This document shows, piece by piece, positions 32,256-39,158 of a stretch of 64,000 nucleotides of DNA. The stretch comes from UBA5195 sp034432755 (GTDB lineage Bacteria; Chloroflexota; Anaerolineae; Anaerolineales; Villigracilaceae), in the NCBI GenBank assembly GCA_034432755.1, contig DAOUBQ010000046.1, positions 1 through 64,000 of the forward strand, in the 5' to 3' direction. Position 1 is the stretch's first letter. Each line of letters starts with the position of its first letter. Made by a program: the position numbers and the translations under genes. The notes beneath the pieces are model-generated. The model did no database searches and was not told where the DNA came from. It was given only the letters and a program-made list of their open reading frames with translations.

Positions 32256-32960
32256 ATGGAATCCCCCTTTATCCGCATTATCAATCTCAAAAAACACTTC
32301 CAAATGGGCAAAACCACTGTGCGCGCCCTGGATGGCGTGGATATTGAGATTCCTGAAAAGACCTTTACGGTGGTCATGGGGCCATCCGGCTCCGGCAAAA
32401 GCACCCTGCTCTACCTGCTCGGCGGGTTAGACAGGCCCTCCGCCGGGCAAATCGAAATCAACGGCGCGCGGCTCGACCAAATGGATGAAAACCAACTGGC
32501 GCTCTTTCGCCGCCAAACGGTGGGGTTCATCTTTCAGTCGTTCAACCTGATTCAGAGCATGACCGCGCACGAAAACGTCGGCTTCCCCATGCAGTTTGCG
32601 GGCATCCCCAACAAAGAACGCGCCCAACGCTCGCTGCAATTGCTGGCACGGGTGGGGCTGGCAGACCGCAGTGGACACAAGCCCAACGAGCTTTCGGGCG
32701 GCCAGCAGCAACGCGTGGCCGTGGCCCGCGCCCTGGTCAACAACCCGGCCCTGATATTGGCTGATGAGCCGACCGGCAACCTGGATACCTCCAGCGGCAT
32801 CAGCATCATGCACCTGCTCTCGGAACTGCACGAGCAGGGGCGCACCGTGCTGGTGGTCACCCACGACCCACGCATGACGCGCTTCGCCACTCACAAGATT
32901 TTCTTGCTGGATGGAAAAGTGGTCAGCGAAAATGAATACCAGCAGGCTGTTCTAGAGTAA
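32256..32960 (+). CDS. MacB/LolD-type ABC transporter ATPase
   Basis: A 234-residue ATPase with Walker A GPSGSGKS, Q-loop FIFQSFNLIQ, signature LSGGQQQRVAVARAL, Walker B LILADEPTGNLD and the switch His in VVTHDPR. The sequence class is MacB/LolD/FtsE, which powers mechanotransmission rather than transport across the membrane. Its partner is the FtsX-fold permease at 34720, separated by the CARDB gene. No Shine-Dalgarno lies in the two-base gap after the YIP1 gene, so coupling by translation is likely. Confidence 0.93.
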   Translation: MESPFIRIINLKKHFQMGKTTVRALDGVDIEIPEKTFTVVMGPSGSGKSTLLYLLGGLDRPSAGQIEINGARLDQMDENQLALFRRQTVGFIFQSFNLIQSMTAHENVGFPMQFAGIPNKERAQRSLQLLARVGLADRSGHKPNELSGGQQQRVAVARALVNNPALILADEPTGNLDTSSGISIMHLLSELHEQGRTVLVVTHDPRMTRFATHKIFLLDGKVVSENEYQQAVLE

Positions 32961-32962
32961 GA

Positions 32963-32983
32963 CGAGATTTTATCTCGTGCGAC
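32963..32983. repeat. CGAGAT/ATCTCG hairpin in the operon
   Basis: ACGAGAT, loop TTT, ATCTCGT, followed by GCGACA. It resembles the GCGCAAGAT palindrome family and lies between the ATPase and CARDB genes. Confidence 0.5.
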
Positions 32984-32998
32984 AAAATGGGAGCAAAC

Positions 32999-34720
32999 AT
33001 GACCCTCAGAGCAAAAATTTTTTCCCTCTCCGCCATTTTAGGTGTGCTTTTCGCATCGCTGGCGCTGCCTGGCCCGGCGTATGCCCTGGATATTACCGGC
33101 ATTTCACCGGCTGCCGTGACAGCCGGGGTTGCATCCACCATTACAATCACCGGCACAGGCTTCGAGGCGGATATTGTCGTCACCTTGAGCGGGTATCCCA
33201 ATCCGCTTGTGATTACATCCTGGAGCACCACTGAACTGACAGTGACTGTCCCGGCAGATGTGCCTGCTGGTGTGTATACCATTACTGCATCTAGCTTGCT
33301 CTCGCCGCCCGCCGATTCGTTTTCCTCCCTCACCGTGCTGGCCCCCACTGCCGCCCCCCAGCCCACAAATACTCCCGGCCCCTTTGGCCGTCCGCAGTTG
33401 GCCGTTAAATCCTATCGCACCAATGTGGGCGAAATTCGTTACGGGCAAGACTTTAACCTGGTGGTACGCATGGAAAACGCCGGACAATACCGCGCATATA
33501 ACATCCAGGCCGTTTTCACATCCAGCGACCTGGTGCCGCTGAAAACCGGCGGGGTTGCCGTGGTAGGCGATGTGGCGGAGAATACCAGCTTCGATGTCGG
33601 CCAGCAAATGCGGCTCAAAGAACCGCTCTACGGCAAAACCAGCGTGCTTGTTGAGATGACTGTCACTTATTACGATGCCAAAGCCACGCAATATAGCGAA
33701 AAATTTACGCTTAACGTGCCGGTGGTTGCCAGCAATTACGTCCCGGCCAACACACCCACCCCCACCGGCGTGGCGCGCTCGCAGCTGGTCATCACTTCGT
33801 ATGAAACCGACCTGCAACCGCTCCAGCCAGGCGCGCAGTTCGCGCTCCAATTGACCATTCAGAACATGGGCAACGCCGACGCCAAAAACGTGACCATGAT
33901 TGTGGGTGGCGGCTCAACCGGTTCCGGCAGCGGCGGCACGCCCCAGCCAGGCGGTGTTTCGGGCGGGGGCGGCGAATTTACCAACTTCGCGCCGGTTGGG
34001 TCTTCGAATGTTCAATCGCTTGGCGATATTCCCAGCGGCGGCACGCTGAAGGCCGAACAGAATCTCATCGTCAACGTCTCCACCAACCCAGGCGCGTACC
34101 CGCTCAAAATTACGCTTTCATATACCGATAGCAAGAACACCGTCATCAACGACGAGCAAGTCATCACCCTGCTGGTTTATCAGTTGCCGGTGCTCGAACT
34201 GAGCTTCTACCAGCCGGTCTTCAGCCTGACGGCTGGCATGCCCAACCCCCTACCGCTACAGATTACCAATCTAGGCAAAAAAGCGGCCGTGCTGGGCAGC
34301 CTGAAAATCACCTCCAGCAACGGGATGATTGAAAACGATACCACGCTGGTCGGCAACATCGAAGCCGGTGGCTTCTTCACCTTCGACTCGACCGCCATCC
34401 CTGAAACGCCCGGCCCGCTCGAACTGACTGTGACCATCGATTACACCGACGATTTCAACCAGGCGCGCAGCATCACCAAGACCATGCAGCTCGAAGTGAT
34501 GGAAATGCCCCTTGAGCCAACACCCGACCCCAACATGCCCGGCGGCGGCAGCGGTGAGTTCCCCATGCCGGGCGGGGAGGAAACCTTCTGGCAAAAGGCC
34601 TGGCGCTTCATCCTCGGCCTGTTCGGGCTGGATAGCGGCGTTCCGCAACAACAGCCCATCCAGCCGCCGATGGAAGAACCAATCCCCGCGCCGGGTGGGG
34701 GTGGAGGCTTCAAGGGCTGA
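32999..34720 (+). CDS. secreted IPT/CARDB-domain protein of the ABC operon
   Basis: A 573-residue protein with a signal peptide ending LALPGPAYA. It has an IPT/TIG domain (ITGISPAAVTAGVASTITIT, about 28-110), a Pro/Thr linker, then three CARDB-like Ig domains (starting near QLAVKSYRTN, QLVITSYETD and PVLELSFYQP). The tail is Gly/Pro-rich around a hydrophobic stretch, WRFILGLFGL, which may touch the membrane. ATG 32999 is chosen over ATG 32987 because GGGAG lies five bases before it. The final TGA overlaps the permease ATG. It is probably the extracytoplasmic partner of the MacB-like transporter. Confidence 0.75.
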   Translation: MTLRAKIFSLSAILGVLFASLALPGPAYALDITGISPAAVTAGVASTITITGTGFEADIVVTLSGYPNPLVITSWSTTELTVTVPADVPAGVYTITASSLLSPPADSFSSLTVLAPTAAPQPTNTPGPFGRPQLAVKSYRTNVGEIRYGQDFNLVVRMENAGQYRAYNIQAVFTSSDLVPLKTGGVAVVGDVAENTSFDVGQQMRLKEPLYGKTSVLVEMTVTYYDAKATQYSEKFTLNVPVVASNYVPANTPTPTGVARSQLVITSYETDLQPLQPGAQFALQLTIQNMGNADAKNVTMIVGGGSTGSGSGGTPQPGGVSGGGGEFTNFAPVGSSNVQSLGDIPSGGTLKAEQNLIVNVSTNPGAYPLKITLSYTDSKNTVINDEQVITLLVYQLPVLELSFYQPVFSLTAGMPNPLPLQITNLGKKAAVLGSLKITSSNGMIENDTTLVGNIEAGGFFTFDSTAIPETPGPLELTVTIDYTDDFNQARSITKTMQLEVMEMPLEPTPDPNMPGGGSGEFPMPGGEETFWQKAWRFILGLFGLDSGVPQQQPIQPPMEEPIPAPGGGGGFKG

Positions 34721-36036
34721 TGAAGACGCTTGATCTGTTCCGGCTGATTTTTGGTAATCTCAACCGCCGTAAGGCGCGCGTGGCGCTGACTGCGATTGGC
34801 GTGGTGATTGGCACGGCAGCGGTGGTCATCCTCGTCTCACTGGCGATTGGCCTGCAGCGCAACGCCAATGAGCAGTTATACGGCATCGGCGACCTGCGCC
34901 AGATTCAGGTGTATCCCACCTTTGGCGGCGGCGAAGGCGGCCCGTTTCCCAGGCCGGGAGGCGCAGGGCAGACTGAAACGAAACTGCTCACGCTCAAGGC
35001 CCTAGATGAGATACGCTCCATTCCGGGCGTGGCAAAAGTCATCCCACGCGATTACATGATGGCAAACGTCATGCTGCGTTTCAATAAGTTGGATGGCTAT
35101 TCCAACGTTATCGCCATCGGCACCAATGACCTCGCGGAGCTGGGACTGGTGGCGCAGCAGGGCGACCTGCAACTCCAGCGCAACACCGTGGTCATCGGCC
35201 CGATGGTAGCCAATAGTTTTTACAATCCGCGCCTGCGCCCGGGGCAAGAATCACCTCCGCCACCAGATTTGTACGGACAGACCATCCAGTTTGTCTTCAT
35301 CAAGTATGACAACGAAGGCAAGGAAATCCGCAAATCGGCCCTCTACAAGGTTGTCGGTGTCTTGAAGGAAACCCGCGGCGAGTCAGACTGGTCGATGTAT
35401 ATGCGCCTGGACGAGGCCAAAGCCTTCAACGAATGGGCCATGGGCCGCCGCATCAATTACAACAAGGACGGCTACGGCCAGGCGGTGGTGGTGGTTCAAG
35501 ATGTTGAAAAAGTACTCGACATCAACAAACAAATCGTTGACCTGGGCTTCCAGGCCTTCACGCCACAATCGTACCTGCAAGGCATCAACAATTTCTACAT
35601 GATTTTGCAAGTCATCTTTGGCGGCGTGGGCGCCATTGCCTTGCTGGTAGCCGCAATTGGCATCGCCAACACCATGACCATGGCCATCCTCGAGCGAACC
35701 CGCGAAATTGGCCTGATGAAAGCGATTGGGGCAACCAACCGCGATGTGCTGGCAATTTTCCTGGGCGAGGCCGCAGGGATTGGCTTTGTGGGCGGGCTGG
35801 GCGGCGTGATGATTGGCTGGCTGGCCGGGCAGGGCATCAACGTGGTGGCCATTGTCTACCTCGCCAATCAGACCGCCCAACAAGGCGGCATGCCGCCCAG
35901 CGTAGCGGTTTATACCCCGCTCTGGCTGCCAGCCTTTGCCCTGGCATTTGCCACGCTCATCGGGCTGATTTCTGGCCTCTACCCGGCCCTGCGCGCGGCA
36001 ACGATGATTCCGGTGCTGGCGCTGAAGTATGAGTGA
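34720..36036 (+). CDS. MacB/FtsX-type ABC permease
   Basis: A 438-residue permease. One N-terminal helix (KARVALTAIGVVIGTAAVVI) is followed by a large MacB_PCD periplasmic domain (about 45-270), then three helices of the FtsX fold (AIALLVAAIGIANTMTMAIL; ILERTREIGLMKAIGATNRD; ALRAATMIPVLALKYE). It completes the transporter with the ATPase at 32256. Such systems act on envelope substrates, export peptides or drugs, or relay signals. The CARDB and YIP1 partners imply a wall- or envelope-facing role. The start overlaps the upstream stop (TGATG). Confidence 0.9.
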   Translation: MKTLDLFRLIFGNLNRRKARVALTAIGVVIGTAAVVILVSLAIGLQRNANEQLYGIGDLRQIQVYPTFGGGEGGPFPRPGGAGQTETKLLTLKALDEIRSIPGVAKVIPRDYMMANVMLRFNKLDGYSNVIAIGTNDLAELGLVAQQGDLQLQRNTVVIGPMVANSFYNPRLRPGQESPPPPDLYGQTIQFVFIKYDNEGKEIRKSALYKVVGVLKETRGESDWSMYMRLDEAKAFNEWAMGRRINYNKDGYGQAVVVVQDVEKVLDINKQIVDLGFQAFTPQSYLQGINNFYMILQVIFGGVGAIALLVAAIGIANTMTMAILERTREIGLMKAIGATNRDVLAIFLGEAAGIGFVGGLGGVMIGWLAGQGINVVAIVYLANQTAQQGGMPPSVAVYTPLWLPAFALAFATLIGLISGLYPALRAATMIPVLALKYE

Positions 36037-36073
36037 TTTGGAATCTAAAAGTTTCAGATTTTTGGAGTTCTAC

Positions 36074-36112
36074 AAACCGTCCCGAAGGTTCAAAAAACCT
36101 TGGGGACGGTTT
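36074..36112. terminator. bidirectional terminator, GTCCCGAAGG family
   Basis: A 17-bp stem, AAACCGTCCCGAAGGTT against AACCTTGGGGACGGTTT, with one mismatch and a 5-base loop. It lies between the convergent permease and pth genes. Confidence 0.82.
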
Positions 36113-36116
36113 CTTA

Positions 36117-36701
36117 TCATACGGTATTTCCATTGAATTTGTTCATGGCCGTGTTCAGGCCTTCCAGCACCCAGGTCAGGGCAGCGTCAGCAGCGCGGTC
36201 GAGGGTTTCTGAGACCGTGAGCAGTTCTTTGGGGGTGAATTCTTGCAAAACGTAGGCGGCGGCGTCCATCCGCCCGGGTGGACGGTCAATTCCCAGGCGC
36301 AGACGGGCAAATTCGGGCGTTCCCAACTGGTCAATGATTGATTTGACGCCTTTCTGACCACCTGGGCCGCCGCCGGGTCTCATGCGGATGGCGCAGAAGG
36401 GCAAATCGAGGTCGTCGTGAGCGACGAGAACGTGTTGCAACGGCAATTTGTAAAAGCGCACCAACCCCTGCACGGCCTGACCAGAGAGGTTCATGTAGGT
36501 TTGCGGCTTGGCAAGGATAAGTTTGCGGCCTTCGTATTGGGCGGTAATGACAATTGCTTTGGACTGGACTTTCATGCCGCGCGCGCTCAGGCGCACGGTG
36601 AGCCGGTCAATGAGCATGAATCCGAAGTTGTGGCGGGTTTGGGCATATTCACGACCCGGGTTGCCCAAGCCCACAATCAGGTAGGGGGGAGTTTCAGTCA
36701 T
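36117..36701 (-). CDS. pth: peptidyl-tRNA hydrolase
   Basis: A 194-residue Pth that releases peptides from peptidyl-tRNA lost by ribosomes. Signatures are LIVGLGNPGREYAQTRHNFG (Asn and catalytic His), LAKPQTYMNLSGQAV, VLVAHDDLDLP and RPGGGPGGQKGVKSI (GGGxGGxxG with H replaced by Q/K in the usual GHNG). The last feature is a small departure from consensus. ATG 36701 is chosen because the fold starts there; the frame extends to 36743 without similarity. Confidence 0.93.
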   Translation of the reverse strand: MTETPPYLIVGLGNPGREYAQTRHNFGFMLIDRLTVRLSARGMKVQSKAIVITAQYEGRKLILAKPQTYMNLSGQAVQGLVRFYKLPLQHVLVAHDDLDLPFCAIRMRPGGGPGGQKGVKSIIDQLGTPEFARLRLGIDRPPGRMDAAAYVLQEFTPKELLTVSETLDRAADAALTWVLEGLNTAMNKFNGNTV

Positions 36702-36791
36702 GGTATGTGATTGGAACAGGGAAAAAGGCCAATGTTCAGTCATCAGTCCAGTATAACGTGTTCGGTCTTCTGCGGCGAGCCGGTGGACGTA

Positions 36792-37469
36792 TCAGGAGCG
36801 AAGTTTGCGGCTGAGGGTGAGGAACAAGCCAAAGAAGGCAAACACAGCGGCAACGGCCAGCGCGCCTTGGCCAAAGTGCAGGCCAATTTGAGAAGGCTGC
36901 AAAACCGCGGGGTTGGTTGGCAACGGAGTGGGCGGTGGGGCAGGGGTGTAGGTGACGGTGGGTGTGGCGCTCGGCAGGGGAGTGATGCTGGCGGTGGCGG
37001 TGGGGGTCGGCGTTCCGGCGGGAGTGGGCGTTTCAGTGGGCGAGTAGTTGCGGATGCGAATGTCTTGCAGGTAATCCTGGAACGAATCGGCGGCGAGGAT
37101 GCGCAGGCGCAAGGTGTAGAGGCCGTCGGTGATGAGGGTGGTATCCCAGGCGGGGAGCAGGTCGCCGGTGAGGGGGTTGGGTGAGGCGGCGAGCGGGAAC
37201 CAGGTTCCGGTCGGGTTGTCACGGTAGGCGAAGGCCAGTTCCCAGGCAGCGGGGGCGGAACCGCTGATGGTCACGAGTCCGCTGAGGGTGGAATCGGCCA
37301 GGGGTGCGGTGATGCCGGGGGGAGCAGGAGACAGGCTCGTGACCGGGCCGCTCTCGCCGGGCGTGAGGGTGATTGCCTGGGGCGTGGAAGGGGCGCCCTG
37401 CGCGGCTCCAGGTTGGGGCCAGGTCATCCAAAACAAAAGCAGGAGCAGCGCAGGCAGGATGTTGCGCAT
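36792..37469 (-). CDS. secreted Ig-like protein with C-terminal membrane anchor
   Basis: A 225-residue protein with an N-terminal signal peptide (LLLLLFWMTW, ending GAAQ). An Ig-like domain follows (ITAPLADSTLSGLVTISGSA through ILAADSFQDYLQDIRIRNYS), then a TPTP linker (about 145-190) and a final helix (ALAVAAVFAFFGLFLTL) with a positive tail. It is displayed outside and anchored at its C-terminus. Its start overlaps the stop of the upstream small gene (TAATG). Function unknown. Confidence 0.7.
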   Translation of the reverse strand: MRNILPALLLLLFWMTWPQPGAAQGAPSTPQAITLTPGESGPVTSLSPAPPGITAPLADSTLSGLVTISGSAPAAWELAFAYRDNPTGTWFPLAASPNPLTGDLLPAWDTTLITDGLYTLRLRILAADSFQDYLQDIRIRNYSPTETPTPAGTPTPTATASITPLPSATPTVTYTPAPPPTPLPTNPAVLQPSQIGLHFGQGALAVAAVFAFFGLFLTLSRKLRS

Positions 37470-37669
37470 TAGAAGCCGAATTTTAACCAGTCGGTGCCAA
37501 ACAGGACGGAGAGGGTGAGCAGGCAGGAGAGGAGGAGCAGGAGGGTGCCACAGCCACAGCCGCAGCAGCCGCCGCGCCCATAGCCAAATTTGTCCTGAAA
37601 GAAGTCGAAGAGGGCATCGAGGAGGAAGAGTTTGAGCAGGCCAGAGAGACATCCGGGACGGTCGTTCAT
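37469..37669 (-). CDS. small Gly/Cys-rich membrane protein
   Basis: A 66-residue protein. An amphipathic N-terminus (LSGLLKLFLLDALFDFFQDK) leads to a Gly/Cys motif, GYGRGGCCGCGCG, with four cysteines in six residues. One helix (TLLLLLSCLLTLSVLF) follows. The Cys cluster at the membrane edge could bind metal or be lipid-modified. A ribosome site AAGGAG lies eight bases before ATG 37669, and the stop overlaps the next gene, which supports it as real. I do not recognise the family. Confidence 0.7.
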   Translation of the reverse strand: MNDRPGCLSGLLKLFLLDALFDFFQDKFGYGRGGCCGCGCGTLLLLLSCLLTLSVLFGTDWLKFGF

Positions 37670-37754
37670 TGTGTTCTCCTTTTGAGCAAGGGTTAAAAAG
37701 TTTAACATGAAATACGCAGTTTGGCGAATGGGGTTGCCCGCCGGGAGGATACAG

Positions 37755-37760
37755 TATAAT
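37755..37760 (+). promoter_or_regulatory. -10 box of the asnB pseudogene
   Basis: TATAAT 37 bases before the former ATG at 37798. The promoter seems intact although the gene is not. Confidence 0.4.
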
Positions 37761-37797
37761 TTCACACGGTGGAATCATCCCAGATTACAGGATACTA

Positions 37798-38414
37798 TGT
37801 CTGGCATTGCGGGTTTTTACAACACTGCTGTTTCGCAATTGCAAGGTGAGGCAGAAATTATCCTGCGCCGCATGGTCGATTCAATTCGCCATCGCGGGCC
37901 AGATGATTCGGGGATTTGGCATGACACCCGGCACGGTGTTGGGCTGGGGTTTCGCCGCCTGGCCGTGCGCGATTTTTCGGCCAGCGGGCACCAGCCGATG
38001 GTTTCAGCAGATGGCAGGTATGTCATCGTCTTTGATGGCAGGGTGTATAACTACGCCAATTTGCGCGAGGAATTGCTGGGGCTGGGCCAATCTTTGATAA
38101 CCACAAAGTGGTTGCATTTGCCTGGAGCCTGCCGCTGGGCATAAAAATATGGAACGGGCAAGGAAATTGGGTTTTGCGCCAACTGTTGCAAAAGGCTGCG
38201 CCGCGCTTGCGGGTTGCGCAATTTAGGACGGAAGCATAAGCGCCCCTTGCTGCCTGGCTGCGCGGGGACTTGCGCGAAGGGGCCGAGGGGTTGTTGGATG
38301 AAGAACGCCTGGGCCGCGAGGGCTTCTTCCAAAGAGCATCTCTCCGGCCAGCGGGACTGCGGGCAGGAGTTATGGCCTGTCTTGATGTTCCAGGCCTGGC
38401 TGGTTGAGAAATAA
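37798..38414 (+). pseudogene. asnB: asparagine synthase (glutamine-hydrolysing) pseudogene
   Basis: The N-terminal 100 residues are the AsnB glutaminase domain (RRMVDSIRHRGPDDSGIWHD, GHQPMVSADGRYVIVFDG), but the catalytic Cys2 is Ser (MSGIAGF). After LREELLGLG (near 38090) the sequence jumps to the AsnB C-terminus (FAWSLPLGIKIWNGQGNWVL), so roughly 400 residues covering the synthetase core are gone. This tail has an in-frame stop (TAA 38237-38239) and a frameshift near 38322, after which SKEHLSGQRD and LMFQAWLVEK finish the protein. Four independent lesions make this a clear pseudogene. A short 115-residue peptide could still be made. Confidence 0.88.
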
Positions 38415-38438
38415 CCACCGATGGACGGAGGAGGTACG

Positions 38439-38921
38439 ATGATTCGATTTGAGCCAATGAGCGACGAAGATTTTGCTGCTTTTTTGCGAAAATCGGTCCC
38501 TGAATACGCTTATGACCAGACACGGGCTGGCAACTGGACTTCACAGGAGGCCATGGGTAAAGCGCGCGCCGAATTCCAGCAGATGCTGCCCAACGGGCCC
38601 CAAACCCCCAACCAGCACCTGCGCATCATGCTCGATGACAAAGGCCGCAAGGTTGGCATGGTGTGGTATTTTGTGGATACGCGCGGCGAACGCCCGAAGG
38701 CCTTTCTGATCGATTTTTTCTTCTTCTCGGAAGACCGGCATAAGGGCTATGAAAAAGAAGCCTTTGAGACGCTGGAGGCCGAGCTGCTGGCACTCGGCGT
38801 GCAGCGGGTGGAGTTGCAGGTCTTTTCGCACAAAACCGATGAAGTGGCGCTCTACCAGAAGAACGGTTTCGCGCAAGTCAGCATCTTTTTTGCAAAAGAC
38901 TTGGGCGAAAAAAGCGCCTGA
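38439..38921 (+). CDS. GNAT-family N-acetyltransferase
   Basis: A 160-residue GNAT protein (MIRFEPMSDEDFAAFLRKSV; motif A region FFFFSEDRHKGYEKEAFETL; C-terminal YQKNGFAQVSIFFAKDL). Acyl-CoA-dependent acetylation of an unknown amine is expected. ATG 38439 has a GGAGG ribosome site seven bases before it. It may be served by the still-present promoter of the asnB pseudogene. Confidence 0.85.
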   Translation: MIRFEPMSDEDFAAFLRKSVPEYAYDQTRAGNWTSQEAMGKARAEFQQMLPNGPQTPNQHLRIMLDDKGRKVGMVWYFVDTRGERPKAFLIDFFFFSEDRHKGYEKEAFETLEAELLALGVQRVELQVFSHKTDEVALYQKNGFAQVSIFFAKDLGEKSA

Positions 38922-39075
38922 CCCCAGATTTTCTTGCAGAGCGGGCCGCCGTTGGGTGAAGTGAAGTCTGCGCCGGGTTGGTGGCCAGGGCAGAGAGCGT
39001 CGCGTTGACTCCGTAACAACGCCCACAACCGCCACATCTGGTGTTCGAACCATACCTGCCCCAAAGAATCGGCAG

Positions 39076-39111
39076 GTTTGTTAAGGCATAACAAACATCC
39101 TTTGATATAAT
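39076..39111 (+). promoter_or_regulatory. promoter with overlapping palindromic operator for the first kinase
   Basis: GTTTGTTA, AGGCA, TAACAAAC (39076-39096) is a perfect 8-bp inverted repeat. It is followed by an extended -10, TGATATAAT (39103-39111). The palindrome covers the -35 zone, as expected for a repressor or activator site. ATG 39159 lies 47 bases downstream. The rest of the 237-bp gap has no gene. Confidence 0.6.
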
Positions 39112-39158
39112 TTGTAGGTAGTTTTCATCACGAACTCTCTATTCTCCGGTGTTTCTGG

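Noticed and set aside
39045..39065. T-loop-like GTTCGAACC sequence suggesting a tRNA
   Set aside because: The 5-bp T-stem does not pair well, and no acceptor, D or anticodon arms can be folded around it.
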